NCBI GenBank assembly: GCA_018268055.1
Contig: JAFDXF010000093.1
Location: 1 to 64,000 of the forward strand
Length of the DNA: 64,000 nt
Reading direction: 5' to 3'
Source of the DNA: Bacteroidota bacterium
GTDB taxonomy: Bacteria > Bacteroidota > Bacteroidia > Chitinophagales > Chitinophagaceae
Part shown: piece by piece, positions 53,688 through 63,346 of the stretch
Layout: each line of letters begins with the position of its first letter
Position numbering within the stretch: the stretch's first letter is position 1
Made by a program: the position numbers and the translations under genes
The notes under the pieces: generated by a model
Databases searched by the model: none
Told to the model about the DNA's origin: nothing
Seen by the model: only the letters and a program-made list of their open reading frames with translations

Positions 53688-56069
53688 ATGTCAAAAAGGA
53701 TAATTAAAAAGGTAGCTGTATTAGGTAGCGGTGTTATGGGTTCTAGAATCGCATGCCACTTTGCAGGAGCAGGTCTTCAAGTAATACTATTAGATATTGT
53801 TCCAAAAGATATTGCTGCTGATGCTAAATCTTCAGAAAGAAATAAAATCGTAAATGATGCACTTTCGGCTGCAATAAAAAGTAATCCATCACCTGTTTAT
53901 TATAAAGATGTTGTAAAAAAAATTACCACGGGAAACTTCGAAGACAATATGAAAGATATTGCTTCTTGTGATTGGATTATAGAAGTAGTGATAGAGCGAT
54001 TAGACATCAAACAAAAAGTATTTGAGCAAGTAGATCAATACAGAAAGCCGGGTACTTTAATAACGTCCAACACATCAGGCATTCCAATTCACCTGATGGC
54101 AGCAGGAAGAAGTGATGATTTTAAAAAACATTTTTGTGGCACACACTTTTTTAATCCACCACGCTACTTAAGGTTATTAGAAATTATTCCTACTCCTTAT
54201 ACCGATCCGGAAGTAATTAATTTTTTGATGGAGTATGGTGATTTATTTTTAGGAAAAACAACGGTGCTGTGTAAAGACACACCTGCTTTTATTGCAAACA
54301 GAGTCGGGGTGTTTAGCATGATGTCAATCATGAACATCAAAGAAAAATTGAAATTGAGTGTAGATGAAATAGAAGCATTGACCGGCCCCATTATCGGCAG
54401 ACCAAAATCTGCAACATTTCGCACAGGCGACGTAGTAGGTTTGGATACATTGGTAAAAGTAGCAAAAGGTGTTGCTGAAAATTGCCCCAATGATGAAGCA
54501 AAGGATCAGTTTACAATTCCCGCATGGTTAGATAAAATGATTGCTAATAATTGGCTCGGCGATAAAACAGGTCAAGGATTTTTCAAAAAGACTAAAAATG
54601 TAAATGGTGAAAAAGAAATATTGACATTAAACTTAGACACACTTGAGTATGGGCCAAGAGTAAAACCAAAATTTGCAACTCTTGAAGCCGCCAAACCAAT
54701 AGATGATTTGTATAGCCGATTAAAAATGCTTGTAGCAGGGCAAGACAAGGCGGGAGAATTTTATCGCTTATTTCATTATGGTTTATTCTCTTATATCTCA
54801 CACCGTATTCCTGAAATCAGTGATGAACTTTATAGAGTAGATGATGCAATGATGGCAGGCTTTGGTTGGGAAATCGGTGCTTTTGAGAGTTGGGATGTTT
54901 TAGGCGTTGCAAAGACTACAGAAGCATTGAAAGCATCCGGCTACAAAGTAGCACCTTGGATTGAAGAAATGCTCGCTATCGGAAATAAAAGTTTTTATAA
55001 AGTAGAAAACGGGAAAAAATATTGCTATGACCCTGCTTCCAAATCTTACAAAGCTTTACCCGGCGGCGAAGCATTTATTGTAATGAGCAACTTCACAGAT
55101 AAAGAAGTGTGGAAGAATGGAAGCTGTCGTTTATACAATCTTGGCGACGATGTACTCGGCTTGCAATGGTTTACCAAAATGGGCAGCATCGGTGGTGATG
55201 TATTAAGTGGTATCAGTACAGCAATTGATAAAGCAGAAAAAAATTACAAGGGCTTGGTCATTGCAAATGAAGGCGCTAATTTTTCGGCCGGTGCTAATGT
55301 AGGAATGATATTTATGCTGGCCATAGAACAAGACTATGATGAATTGGATATGGCCATTCGTATGTTTCAAAATACAATGATGCGAACACGTTATTCTTCT
55401 ATTCCGGTTGTCGTTGCACCACATGGATTAGCATTGGGCGGCGCTTGCGAATTAAGTCTGCATGCGGATAAATGTCATCCTGCTGCAGAAACTTATACCG
55501 GACTTGTTGAGTTGGGCGTTGGTTTGATTCCGGGTGGAGGCGGCACCAAAGAATTTACATTGAGAGCTTACGATGAAATGCATGAAGACGAGCCGGAAAC
55601 AATCACATTGAAAAATCGTTTTCTTACTATTGCAACTGCTAAGGTAGCCACTTCGGCACACGAAGGTTTTCAAAACGGAGTGTATCGCAAAGGCTTGGAT
55701 GAAATAGTAATGAATCAAGGCAGACGCATTGCCGATGCAAAAAAATCTGTGATAGAAATTTTTGATAGTGGCTATGTTGCTCCCGTACAAAGAAATGATA
55801 TTAAAGTATTAGGACGCTCTGCATTAGGCGCACTTTATTCAGGCATACATGGAATGAATACTGCAAAGTACGCTACCGATCATGACTCTGTTGTTGCAAA
55901 AAAATTAGCTTATGTAATGTGTGGTGGCGACTTGAGTGAACCAACATTTGTTTCTGAACAATACATATTAGACTTAGAAAGAGAAGCCTTTTTATCTCTT
56001 TGCGGAGAAAAGAAAACATTGGAAAGAATACAAAGCGTATTGAAAAGCGGAAGACCAATCAGGAATTAA
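53688..56069 (+). CDS. 3-hydroxyacyl-CoA dehydrogenase/enoyl-CoA hydratase (FadN-like)
   Basis: This is the bifunctional beta-oxidation enzyme: the NAD-binding Rossmann domain is at the start (VAVLGSGVMGSRIACHFAGAG near residues 9-29, core VLGSGVMGSRIACHF), followed by the hydroxyacyl-CoA C-terminal domain and, from about residue 490, a crotonase-like hydratase domain (ANEGANFSAGAN and GLALGGACELSLHADK). The 793-residue length and domain order (dehydrogenase first) resemble Bacillus FadN, unlike E. coli FadB/FadJ. A thiolase lies at 59.7-60.9 kb on the opposite strand, so the two are not one operon. Confidence 0.9.
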   Translation: MSKRIIKKVAVLGSGVMGSRIACHFAGAGLQVILLDIVPKDIAADAKSSERNKIVNDALSAAIKSNPSPVYYKDVVKKITTGNFEDNMKDIASCDWIIEVVIERLDIKQKVFEQVDQYRKPGTLITSNTSGIPIHLMAAGRSDDFKKHFCGTHFFNPPRYLRLLEIIPTPYTDPEVINFLMEYGDLFLGKTTVLCKDTPAFIANRVGVFSMMSIMNIKEKLKLSVDEIEALTGPIIGRPKSATFRTGDVVGLDTLVKVAKGVAENCPNDEAKDQFTIPAWLDKMIANNWLGDKTGQGFFKKTKNVNGEKEILTLNLDTLEYGPRVKPKFATLEAAKPIDDLYSRLKMLVAGQDKAGEFYRLFHYGLFSYISHRIPEISDELYRVDDAMMAGFGWEIGAFESWDVLGVAKTTEALKASGYKVAPWIEEMLAIGNKSFYKVENGKKYCYDPASKSYKALPGGEAFIVMSNFTDKEVWKNGSCRLYNLGDDVLGLQWFTKMGSIGGDVLSGISTAIDKAEKNYKGLVIANEGANFSAGANVGMIFMLAIEQDYDELDMAIRMFQNTMMRTRYSSIPVVVAPHGLALGGACELSLHADKCHPAAETYTGLVELGVGLIPGGGGTKEFTLRAYDEMHEDEPETITLKNRFLTIATAKVATSAHEGFQNGVYRKGLDEIVMNQGRRIADAKKSVIEIFDSGYVAPVQRNDIKVLGRSALGALYSGIHGMNTAKYATDHDSVVAKKLAYVMCGGDLSEPTFVSEQYILDLEREAFLSLCGEKKTLERIQSVLKSGRPIRN

Positions 56070-56250
56070 GAGTAAGAAAGAAGTGTTGAAAAGTGTAGAA
56101 TGATTTTATAAAACAGTTTAAAGCTTGTTATGCCTTTGAACCTAAGGCACAAACTAAAAATCTATTGAAATAATATTAAGCAATCCTTTCATGGTTATTA
56201 GCTAATCGTTGATAATAACCTTGCCTATTTCATTCAGTATCTTCTACATC

Positions 56251-57849
56251 TTACTCTCGCACTTTTAGCATTGGCCAAACAGTCTGATTTATTCCGTTTT
56301 GTAAACGTGCATAGTAAATACCGGTGGGCAATCTTTCTGCATTAAATTGTATTTGATCGCTGACGGGACCTGCATAATCTTTTTCAATTAAAGTTGTAAT
56401 CAGCCTTCCAAGCGTATCAAAAATCTGAAGTAATGTATGTCCTCCTTGCGTTTTAAAATAAATAGTTGTGTTTTTAGAATAAGGTGCAGGACTGTTCCAT
56501 ATTACTTTATCTATATTGCCGGAAGGAGGTGTTGTATTGGTGCAAGAGCCCGGTTTTACAATGGGCAGATTTTGCAACTGATTATTGATATTTGGAGGAA
56601 ACAAACCATCCACTACCGTTTTATCTAAGCAAAACCAATTTTGCATGATAGAAGAATAAATACTTCTGAAATCATATTGCATTGGCACATTATCATTCAC
56701 CGTTGCCACAGTTGGTATTGTAGGATTAGTACCCAACATACCGGGAACTATTTTGGACCCAAATAAGAACATAGGTGCAGCTGAACCATGGTCGGTTCCA
56801 GTACTGGAGTTTGATTTTATTCTTCTTCCAAATTCACTGTAGGTCATACCAATTACTCTATCTTCAACACCAAGATATTTTAAATCATCTTGAAATGCTT
56901 TGATGGCATCGGATACACGACCTAATAAGGTAGCGTGTGCTCCTATAGAAGTATCGCCGTTGGTAACCTGAACGGAATGTGTATCAAATCCGCCAAAACT
57001 TGTCATATAAATTCGGGTCTTCAAACCACCTTTCACCAAACGTGCTACAATTTTTAATTGATCGGCTAATGAGTTGTTGGATGGATATGTGCTTTGTTGT
57101 GTCACTGCATTTGCTGCGTTTTTTATAGATGTAGCATACTTCTGTGTTTGCTGATTGATGGTGCGTATAAATTTCAACTCTTTTCCGGCTTTTGTGTTAG
57201 GCACTGGATCTACTACACCGGTTACCAAATTATAGAAAGAAGTTGGATTGGTAATACTCATTGCCATATTTACACTTGGCCCTTGCGTTGTAAGTGTAGT
57301 AGTAGAACCTATTTGTATCGCTAAGGGATCAGGCATATTACTATTGGGATAGCCTGTTGGAAAGTTTGGATATTCATAATTCAAATAACGACCTGCCCAA
57401 CCATTATATACCTCTTGATCACTGTTACTACCACTCATCCATATATCGGTAGCCCTGAAGTGAGAAAAGTTGGGTTGTGGATAGCCAACTGCTTGTATGA
57501 CTTTTGCTTTACCATCGGTAAACAGTGATTGCAAACCAGTCATAGCAGGATGTATTCCTGTTCCGCTCACTCCGGCAAGTGTAAGAATTTTGTTTTGTGC
57601 AATGGCAATATTAGTTCTTGCATTATAATAATTGGTGTAATCACTAATCGGTAACACCATATTCAAACCATCATTTCCACCGGAAAGTTGAATGATTACC
57701 AAAACGTGGTCGGTAAGTGTAAGACCACGCATTAACGCTTGCACCAAAGGTGAATTTTCATTCAGTGCTTTTACCGAATACCCATTTATCACTTCGGGCA
57801 GTATAGCCGCAGCAGGAAGCGTACTGAGTAAAAAATCTTTTCTTTTCAT
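56251..57849 (-). CDS. DUF1501 protein with type IX sorting tail
   Basis: The 532-residue protein belongs to DUF1501 (sulfatase/phosphatase-like alkaline fold), with a Tat-like start (KRKDFLLSTLP), LVIIQLSGGNDGLN near residue 50 and the core GYPQPNFSHFRATDIWMSG (about 118-136). The last ~85 residues form a Por secretion (T9SS type A) C-terminal domain, with the motif LPTGIYYARLQNG near residue 514, which directs export to the surface. It is encoded 25 bp downstream of the DUF1800 gene in the same transcript. Confidence 0.88.
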   Translation of the reverse strand: MKRKDFLLSTLPAAAILPEVINGYSVKALNENSPLVQALMRGLTLTDHVLVIIQLSGGNDGLNMVLPISDYTNYYNARTNIAIAQNKILTLAGVSGTGIHPAMTGLQSLFTDGKAKVIQAVGYPQPNFSHFRATDIWMSGSNSDQEVYNGWAGRYLNYEYPNFPTGYPNSNMPDPLAIQIGSTTTLTTQGPSVNMAMSITNPTSFYNLVTGVVDPVPNTKAGKELKFIRTINQQTQKYATSIKNAANAVTQQSTYPSNNSLADQLKIVARLVKGGLKTRIYMTSFGGFDTHSVQVTNGDTSIGAHATLLGRVSDAIKAFQDDLKYLGVEDRVIGMTYSEFGRRIKSNSSTGTDHGSAAPMFLFGSKIVPGMLGTNPTIPTVATVNDNVPMQYDFRSIYSSIMQNWFCLDKTVVDGLFPPNINNQLQNLPIVKPGSCTNTTPPSGNIDKVIWNSPAPYSKNTTIYFKTQGGHTLLQIFDTLGRLITTLIEKDYAGPVSDQIQFNAERLPTGIYYARLQNGINQTVWPMLKVRE

Positions 57850-57874
57850 ATTCTAATTTTGATAATGAATAGAT

Positions 57875-59551
57875 TTACATTAATTGGTATTCAGAAAGAT
57901 TAAAAAAGTATTGAAACAAACTTTTCAGTCTTGCATTGATTGTATTAAAATTGGCTGTAGTAGGATTTGATGTATATGCTGCCCATGCATTAGCCCAATA
58001 ATAATCCCATTGCTGACCGGTAAGTAATATTTGTGTTTTAATTTGTGCTTTTGATTGCGCTGATAAGTCATTCCTAAAGAATATTCTCAATGCATCATCA
58101 ATCAAGTCATTAGGATTTCCGGGATTGGGCAATAGTTGTGCAAAAGCCACACAATTAAATTGCACTCTGATATTATTCACTGAATAGCCATTCAAAATCA
58201 TTGTGTCGGTAAATTGATTTCGTTTGGGTAATGAATCTGAATTAATCCATAATTCATGAAAACTGGGTTCTTGATAGTAAGGTGGCATTCCCGATACATT
58301 AGGTGGGTCGTGCAAATTTTGTCCCATATTTACCATCCAGTTATTAAACAAACTCCACATACCATAGTTAGTACTCCAATCAGTAAGAGAGGGGAATTGT
58401 GTATTCATTTCTCTGATAGAGCCAATAATATGATCCGCCGGTGTTTTGATATAACACCCACGATTCATTACATCAAAAAAATGTTCACTCTTAAGCAGTG
58501 CAGCAAGCATCGGTACAATCTGATAATTATTGGTGCGGAAAATATCCGCTAAAGGAGTAATTACATTTGCTTCTACTGCAGCATCAATATCATAATATAC
58601 AAACCACCGATAAAATTTTCTTACAATAAATTTTGCAGGCTCTTGTTGTGCAAAAATCATATTGAGTAAATCAGTTAATTCCAATTGCCCCGCTGTTGCG
58701 CCTGTTCTTCCGGTAATAACTGTATTTCCAAAAAAAGAAGAAAATGTTTTATTGACAGTACTATGTCTTGAAGGCGTAAACATAGAATTATAAGTAGTGC
58801 CGTTTATTTGCCAACCTGTAAGTACTTTAGCAGCTTCTTTTACATCACTTTCTGTGTATTTTGAATCAGGCCCTTTGCCAATAGTGAATAGTTCCATCAA
58901 TTCTCTACCATAGTTCTCATCCGGCGCTGAAGCATTATTCAAATAGCCATTGAGGTAGCGAAGCATCGATACATCTTTGGTGATAGCATCCACTAATTGT
59001 TTGAAATTTCCTAAAACATTTTGTCTGATTAAATCATGTTGTTTATATATCCAGTTTGCATTGCCCACATCTACTGTTTCATTGCCAAAATGATCAATCA
59101 AAAACATCAATAATTTTTCACGAATACTACGATCCTGATTAACCATTACACCCACCCACCATTTTTTATAGGAAGCCCTGCGTTGTGATTGCACTGTGCC
59201 ATCGCCATTAATATCGTTGACCCAAGTAGTGCCTTGTGCAATATTCCCATCCGGATTAGCGGCACTTACAGAAGTAACATATTCTTTAATAGGTATGGCA
59301 GGTGCGGGTGCTGTAGGCGTAAGCAACTCATCTACTGCCTGTGATAATGTCTTTGTTTTAAAATAATCTATATCTGCTTTTGCAGCTCCAAACATAGTTC
59401 TCTTCAGCAAATGAATGACTTCATTTTCACTCCATGTGCCTGTGTAAGGATTGATGCCGGACAAAGTGCGGAAAGGTTTAGAAGAACCACTGTCTTCTAC
59501 TTTGTGCCGATTGCGGTGTGCAGCCAGAAACTCTCTTCTGTCCATAAGCAT
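57875..59551 (-). CDS. DUF1800 domain protein
   Basis: The 558-residue DUF1800 protein has WSENEVIHLLKRTMFGA near the N-terminus and NYGRELMELFTIGKG near residue 215 as typical motifs, plus FHELWINSDSLPKRNQF (about 425-441). DUF1800 and DUF1501 genes are paired in many bacteria, but the function remains unknown; the pair may be an outer-surface enzyme system. The start codon is ATG 59551; a strong signal peptide is not obvious. Confidence 0.86.
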   Translation of the reverse strand: MLMDRREFLAAHRNRHKVEDSGSSKPFRTLSGINPYTGTWSENEVIHLLKRTMFGAAKADIDYFKTKTLSQAVDELLTPTAPAPAIPIKEYVTSVSAANPDGNIAQGTTWVNDINGDGTVQSQRRASYKKWWVGVMVNQDRSIREKLLMFLIDHFGNETVDVGNANWIYKQHDLIRQNVLGNFKQLVDAITKDVSMLRYLNGYLNNASAPDENYGRELMELFTIGKGPDSKYTESDVKEAAKVLTGWQINGTTYNSMFTPSRHSTVNKTFSSFFGNTVITGRTGATAGQLELTDLLNMIFAQQEPAKFIVRKFYRWFVYYDIDAAVEANVITPLADIFRTNNYQIVPMLAALLKSEHFFDVMNRGCYIKTPADHIIGSIREMNTQFPSLTDWSTNYGMWSLFNNWMVNMGQNLHDPPNVSGMPPYYQEPSFHELWINSDSLPKRNQFTDTMILNGYSVNNIRVQFNCVAFAQLLPNPGNPNDLIDDALRIFFRNDLSAQSKAQIKTQILLTGQQWDYYWANAWAAYTSNPTTANFNTINARLKSLFQYFFNLSEYQLM

Positions 59552-59700
59552 TGATTTTAAACTGCCCTAAGAAACAAAAACGAAAGACAGTATTTGAAAA
59601 TAAAACTAAAATTAATTTTAGAATTTCCAAACAATCTTTATGCCTAAAACGAACGATTAACAATCAAGTGGAACAAAAATGAATGACGAAACTGAAAAAG

Positions 59701-60876
59701 CTACAAATTTTCAATAATACCGGCAATTCCCTGCCCACCACCTACACAGGCTGTAATCATTCCATACTTTTTGCCCAGCCTTTTCATATCGTGTAGATTC
59801 TGTATGGTCAATTTTGCTCCGGTACACCCAAGAGGATGGCCGAGTGCAATAGCGCCACCATTGACGTTTACTTTAGCAGGATCCAATCCGGCTTCTCTGA
59901 TTACTGCAACCGACTGTGCTGCAAATGCTTCATTCAATTCTATTAAATCAATTTGAGAAAGATTCATTCCGCTTTGCTGCAACACCTTTGGTATTGCCGC
60001 AACAGGACCAATGCCCATAATACGAGGATCCACGCCTGCTACGGCACTATTTACCAATCGTCCGATTGGTTTTAATCCTAATTCATTCATCATCTTCTCG
60101 CCCATCACAATTACAAATGCAGATCCGTCTGATGTTTGAGATGAGTTTCCGGCAGTAACTGTGCCGCCTTGTGCAAATGCCGGTTTCAGTTTTGCCAACA
60201 CTTCCAATGAAGTATCTGCACGTGGTCCTTCATCTGTATCCACAACGTATGATTTTGTTTGCCTCTTACCTTTTGCATCTACATAAACATCTTCTACTGT
60301 TATTGGTAAAATGCCTGATTTAAAATGACCGTCTTTTATTGCTGCAATCGCTTTTTGATGTGAGTGAAAAGAAAACTCATCTTGCATTTCCCGGCTTATC
60401 TGATAATCTTTTGCCACTGCTTCCGCTGTTAGTCCCATATTGAGATAATAATCAGGAGCATCTTTTGCTATATTGTAAGATGGAACTGTTTTCCATCCTG
60501 CCGTAGGCACTAAACTCATACTTTCTGTACCACCTGCAATGATACACTCAGCCATACCGGAACGAATTTTTGCAGTAGCCATTGCAATCGTTTCCAACCC
60601 CGATGCACAATAGCGATTTACTGTTACACCCGGCGCTTGAATACCCAATGCCCTTGCTGCAATAATTCTGCCTACTTGCAAGCCTTGTTCAGCTTCCGGC
60701 ACTGCATTGCCTACGATTACATCATCTACTCTTTTTGCATCCAGCTGCGGCACTGATGCCATCAATCCCTTAATTACTTCAATGGCTAAATCATCCGGGC
60801 GATAAAAACGAAATCCACCCTTCTTAGCTTTCCCTACTGCTGTTCTGAATCCGGCTATTATGTACGCTTCTTGCAT
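59701..60876 (-). CDS. Acetyl-CoA C-acyltransferase (thiolase)
   Basis: The thiolase has 391 residues from ATG 60876 ([16 protein letters not shown]). It carries the acyl-accepting Cys90 in [23 protein letters not shown], the His in [15 protein letters not shown] and the C-terminal Cys in TACVGGGQG. It probably cleaves 3-ketoacyl-CoA in beta-oxidation, pairing with the FadN-like enzyme at 53.7-56 kb. The upstream in-frame start at 60918 adds a poorly conserved N-terminus. Confidence 0.94.
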   Translation of the reverse strand: MQEAYIIAGFRTAVGKAKKGGFRFYRPDDLAIEVIKGLMASVPQLDAKRVDDVIVGNAVPEAEQGLQVGRIIAARALGIQAPGVTVNRYCASGLETIAMATAKIRSGMAECIIAGGTESMSLVPTAGWKTVPSYNIAKDAPDYYLNMGLTAEAVAKDYQISREMQDEFSFHSHQKAIAAIKDGHFKSGILPITVEDVYVDAKGKRQTKSYVVDTDEGPRADTSLEVLAKLKPAFAQGGTVTAGNSSQTSDGSAFVIVMGEKMMNELGLKPIGRLVNSAVAGVDPRIMGIGPVAAIPKVLQQSGMNLSQIDLIELNEAFAAQSVAVIREAGLDPAKVNVNGGAIALGHPLGCTGAKLTIQNLHDMKRLGKKYGMITACVGGGQGIAGIIENL

Positions 60877-60992
60877 GATAATATTAAAAAAGTTGTTTAT
60901 GCAACTTTCTAATATCAAAAATAAAAACTATTGTGTGATTCACCAAAAAAGGAGGCATAAGATCCAACGTATCCTACTTCCTCAAAACACAT

Positions 60993-61000
60993 TATTTTCG
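60993..61000 (+). promoter_or_regulatory. Putative -7 promoter box of pyrD
   Basis: TATTTTCG fits TAnnTTCG and lies 20 bp before the pyrD ATG. No TTG is found at the expected -33 distance. Confidence 0.35.
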
Positions 61001-61020
61001 TTGCAACTTACAATTCAATC

Positions 61021-62049
61021 ATGTATCGCATTCTTAGGAGTTTGTTATTTTTAACACCGCCCGAATGGGCGCATTATTTTTCTATGAACTGTCTCCGGTT
61101 ATTTTGCCGGATAGGTTTAAAAAAGTTGATTCAGAAAATATATGCACCCAAAACAAATCAATCAACAAAGATTTTTGGTTTGGAATTTTCAAACAAAGTA
61201 GGCCTCGCCGCAGGCTTTGATAAAAATGCAGCATACTTGAATGAATTAGAGGCACTAGGTTTTGGCTTTGTAGAAATAGGAACAGTGACACCGCTTCCTC
61301 AAGTCGGCAATGAAAAGCCTAGATTGTTCCGCTTGCCAAAAGATAAAGCTTTAATCAATAGAATGGGTTTCAATAATGATGGCGCAGCAGTCATTGCTTC
61401 CCGATTAAAAAAATGGAAAAAGAAATCTTCGTCTTTAATAATCGGTGGCAATATTGGTAAAAACAAAATAACTCCGAATGAAGATGCATGGAAAGATTAT
61501 GAAATCTGTTTCCTTACACTACATCCCTACGTTGATTATTTTGTAGTCAATGTCAGTTCGCCCAATACGCCGGGGCTTAGAGCGCTTCAAGAAAAAGAAT
61601 CGCTACGAAAAATATTAACACATTTACAATCACTCAACAAAACACAAACTGTTCAAAAACCTATACTTCTGAAAATAGCTCCCGATTTGAATCAAGAACA
61701 AATAGATGACGTGATTGATTTATCATTAGAAATAAAATTAGACGGATTGGTTGCTACAAACACAACTATTCAAAGAGAAAACTTAAATACAGCTAAAAAT
61801 AAAATTGAATATATAGGCGCAGGCGGACTTAGTGGTTTGTCGATTAAAACAAAAGCAACAGAAATAGTAAACTATATTGCTGAAAAAACAAAAAGGCAAA
61901 TTCCGATTATTGCATCCGGCGGAGTTTTCACAGGTGCAGATGCAGTAGAAAAATTAAATGCAGGTGCATCATTGGTGCAAGTATGGACAGGGTTTATTTA
62001 TGAAGGTCCATCAATAGTAAAACGCATTAATCAGGCTATTGAAGCTTAA
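61021..62049 (+). CDS. pyrD: Dihydroorotate dehydrogenase (quinone), class 2
   Basis: PyrD oxidises dihydroorotate to orotate in pyrimidine synthesis, feeding electrons to quinone. The 342-residue protein has a membrane-associating N-terminal extension (about 40 residues) typical of class 2 enzymes. It also has KVGLAAGFDKNA near residue 57, NRMGFNNDGA near 112, the catalytic Ser in NVSSPNTPGLR near 180, and IIASGGVFTGADAVEKLNAGAS near the C-terminus (core ASGGVFTGADAVEKL). It has no linked pyrimidine genes in the window. Confidence 0.96.
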   Translation: MYRILRSLLFLTPPEWAHYFSMNCLRLFCRIGLKKLIQKIYAPKTNQSTKIFGLEFSNKVGLAAGFDKNAAYLNELEALGFGFVEIGTVTPLPQVGNEKPRLFRLPKDKALINRMGFNNDGAAVIASRLKKWKKKSSSLIIGGNIGKNKITPNEDAWKDYEICFLTLHPYVDYFVVNVSSPNTPGLRALQEKESLRKILTHLQSLNKTQTVQKPILLKIAPDLNQEQIDDVIDLSLEIKLDGLVATNTTIQRENLNTAKNKIEYIGAGGLSGLSIKTKATEIVNYIAEKTKRQIPIIASGGVFTGADAVEKLNAGASLVQVWTGFIYEGPSIVKRINQAIEA

Positions 62050-62058
62050 TCCTTTCCA

Positions 62059-63288
62059 TTAATCAAACGTATATCCCAAACAAAATGTCAATGGCAGTTT
62101 CACTCCGCCATTATACGGATAAATATTTCCATTACTAAAATGACCAATATTGATTTCGGCATTTACTTTTCTATTTTTCCCAATAAAAGTACCAATGCCT
62201 AATATATCCTGAAAAGTGAAATGCCTTCCGGTTAGTTCATTATCCAAAATGTTTTTTGAAATAAATGTTGGCCCTGCAATGGAATAAAAGAAATATCCAT
62301 CTGCTTTCTTAGTATGCACCACATTAAAACGCAAAACAGGAAATACAGATAAAGTAAAAAAGTTCTCCCGTTGTTTTCTTGTTTGCCAAACGCCTGCGCT
62401 CACGCCCCAGTCAAATGAAAAAACTTTTTTAGCGTGAAAAATATTTCTATGATAATGAATAGCAACGCCTGAGCGAACTTCTACATCTCCACCCCAGAAA
62501 AATGGTATCGGGCTTTTTTCAGAAGCAAAATTATTAACACCATATCCTAATCCATTTGTCGATACGCCCAACTGAATTGTATTTTTCGGAAACTTATATC
62601 CTGCTTTCTTTTTCTCGTCTATTTTTTCTTTAGCAAGCGGCCTCATATTGTAAGTGAATCCGGCAGAATAAAAATATGAAGCAGGTTGTTTTTCATTTTT
62701 ATTTTTAGGAGTATAAGACACACCGGCTATTAAATCCCATTTTTGATTGACGCGGTAGCGAAGGCCTGTTTCTAAAAAAGTAGTTGCAAAGCTTGTATTT
62801 TTAACAGCCCATTGATTGTTTACTTTAAACCCTTTTCGGGTAACAATTCCTAAACCTGCTTCACCGTACCAAGACATTCTATCAGTAAATGGTATCTGAT
62901 CTTGTAAAGTAAGACCTACTATATTCATCCAAACAGTATGCGTAGTGTTATCGCCATTTACATTTTTATACTCTACCCAACCAACGGGACGTAGATAATG
63001 TATATTAGCTGACAGGTTTTTATTAAACCGAAATCCCATAAGGTTAACGCGTACTCCAATAGGTGGAACATGAACAGAAGCAACAGAAAATCCGGGTTCT
63101 AATTGTTGCTCATTAAAATTATAATGTAAATTACCGATGCTTACTCCGAAGTTTCCGTTGATTAAACCCGGTGGGTATTGTAGTCGTTTATTAGAAATTA
63201 CAGAGTCGTCTTGTGCGTTTAAAACAGTGATGGGCATCACCAAAAACAAAAGACATAGTAACTGAAGTCTATTTTTATTCATATACAT
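62059..63288 (-). CDS. Outer-membrane beta-barrel protein with PagL-like C-terminal domain
   Basis: The protein has 409 residues from ATG 63288 (or 63282), with a signal peptide ending near VLNAQ. The N-terminal ~190 residues form a beta-rich outer-membrane domain. The C-terminal part shows the pattern of lipid A 3-O-deacylase (PagL, PF09411), with HFSNGNIYPYNGG near the C-terminus (catalytic His-Ser pair expected in HFSN). A two-domain protein of this kind could deacylate lipid A or another lipid in the outer leaflet. The longer frame from 63411 would overlap rsmE. Confidence 0.65.
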   Translation of the reverse strand: MYMNKNRLQLLCLLFLVMPITVLNAQDDSVISNKRLQYPPGLINGNFGVSIGNLHYNFNEQQLEPGFSVASVHVPPIGVRVNLMGFRFNKNLSANIHYLRPVGWVEYKNVNGDNTTHTVWMNIVGLTLQDQIPFTDRMSWYGEAGLGIVTRKGFKVNNQWAVKNTSFATTFLETGLRYRVNQKWDLIAGVSYTPKNKNEKQPASYFYSAGFTYNMRPLAKEKIDEKKKAGYKFPKNTIQLGVSTNGLGYGVNNFASEKSPIPFFWGGDVEVRSGVAIHYHRNIFHAKKVFSFDWGVSAGVWQTRKQRENFFTLSVFPVLRFNVVHTKKADGYFFYSIAGPTFISKNILDNELTGRHFTFQDILGIGTFIGKNRKVNAEINIGHFSNGNIYPYNGGVKLPLTFCLGYTFD

Positions 63289-63346
63289 TTTAGAGCTACA
63301 ATAATAGATAATCCTTGAGAAAGATATTGATTCAGTTAAAAGAAAA

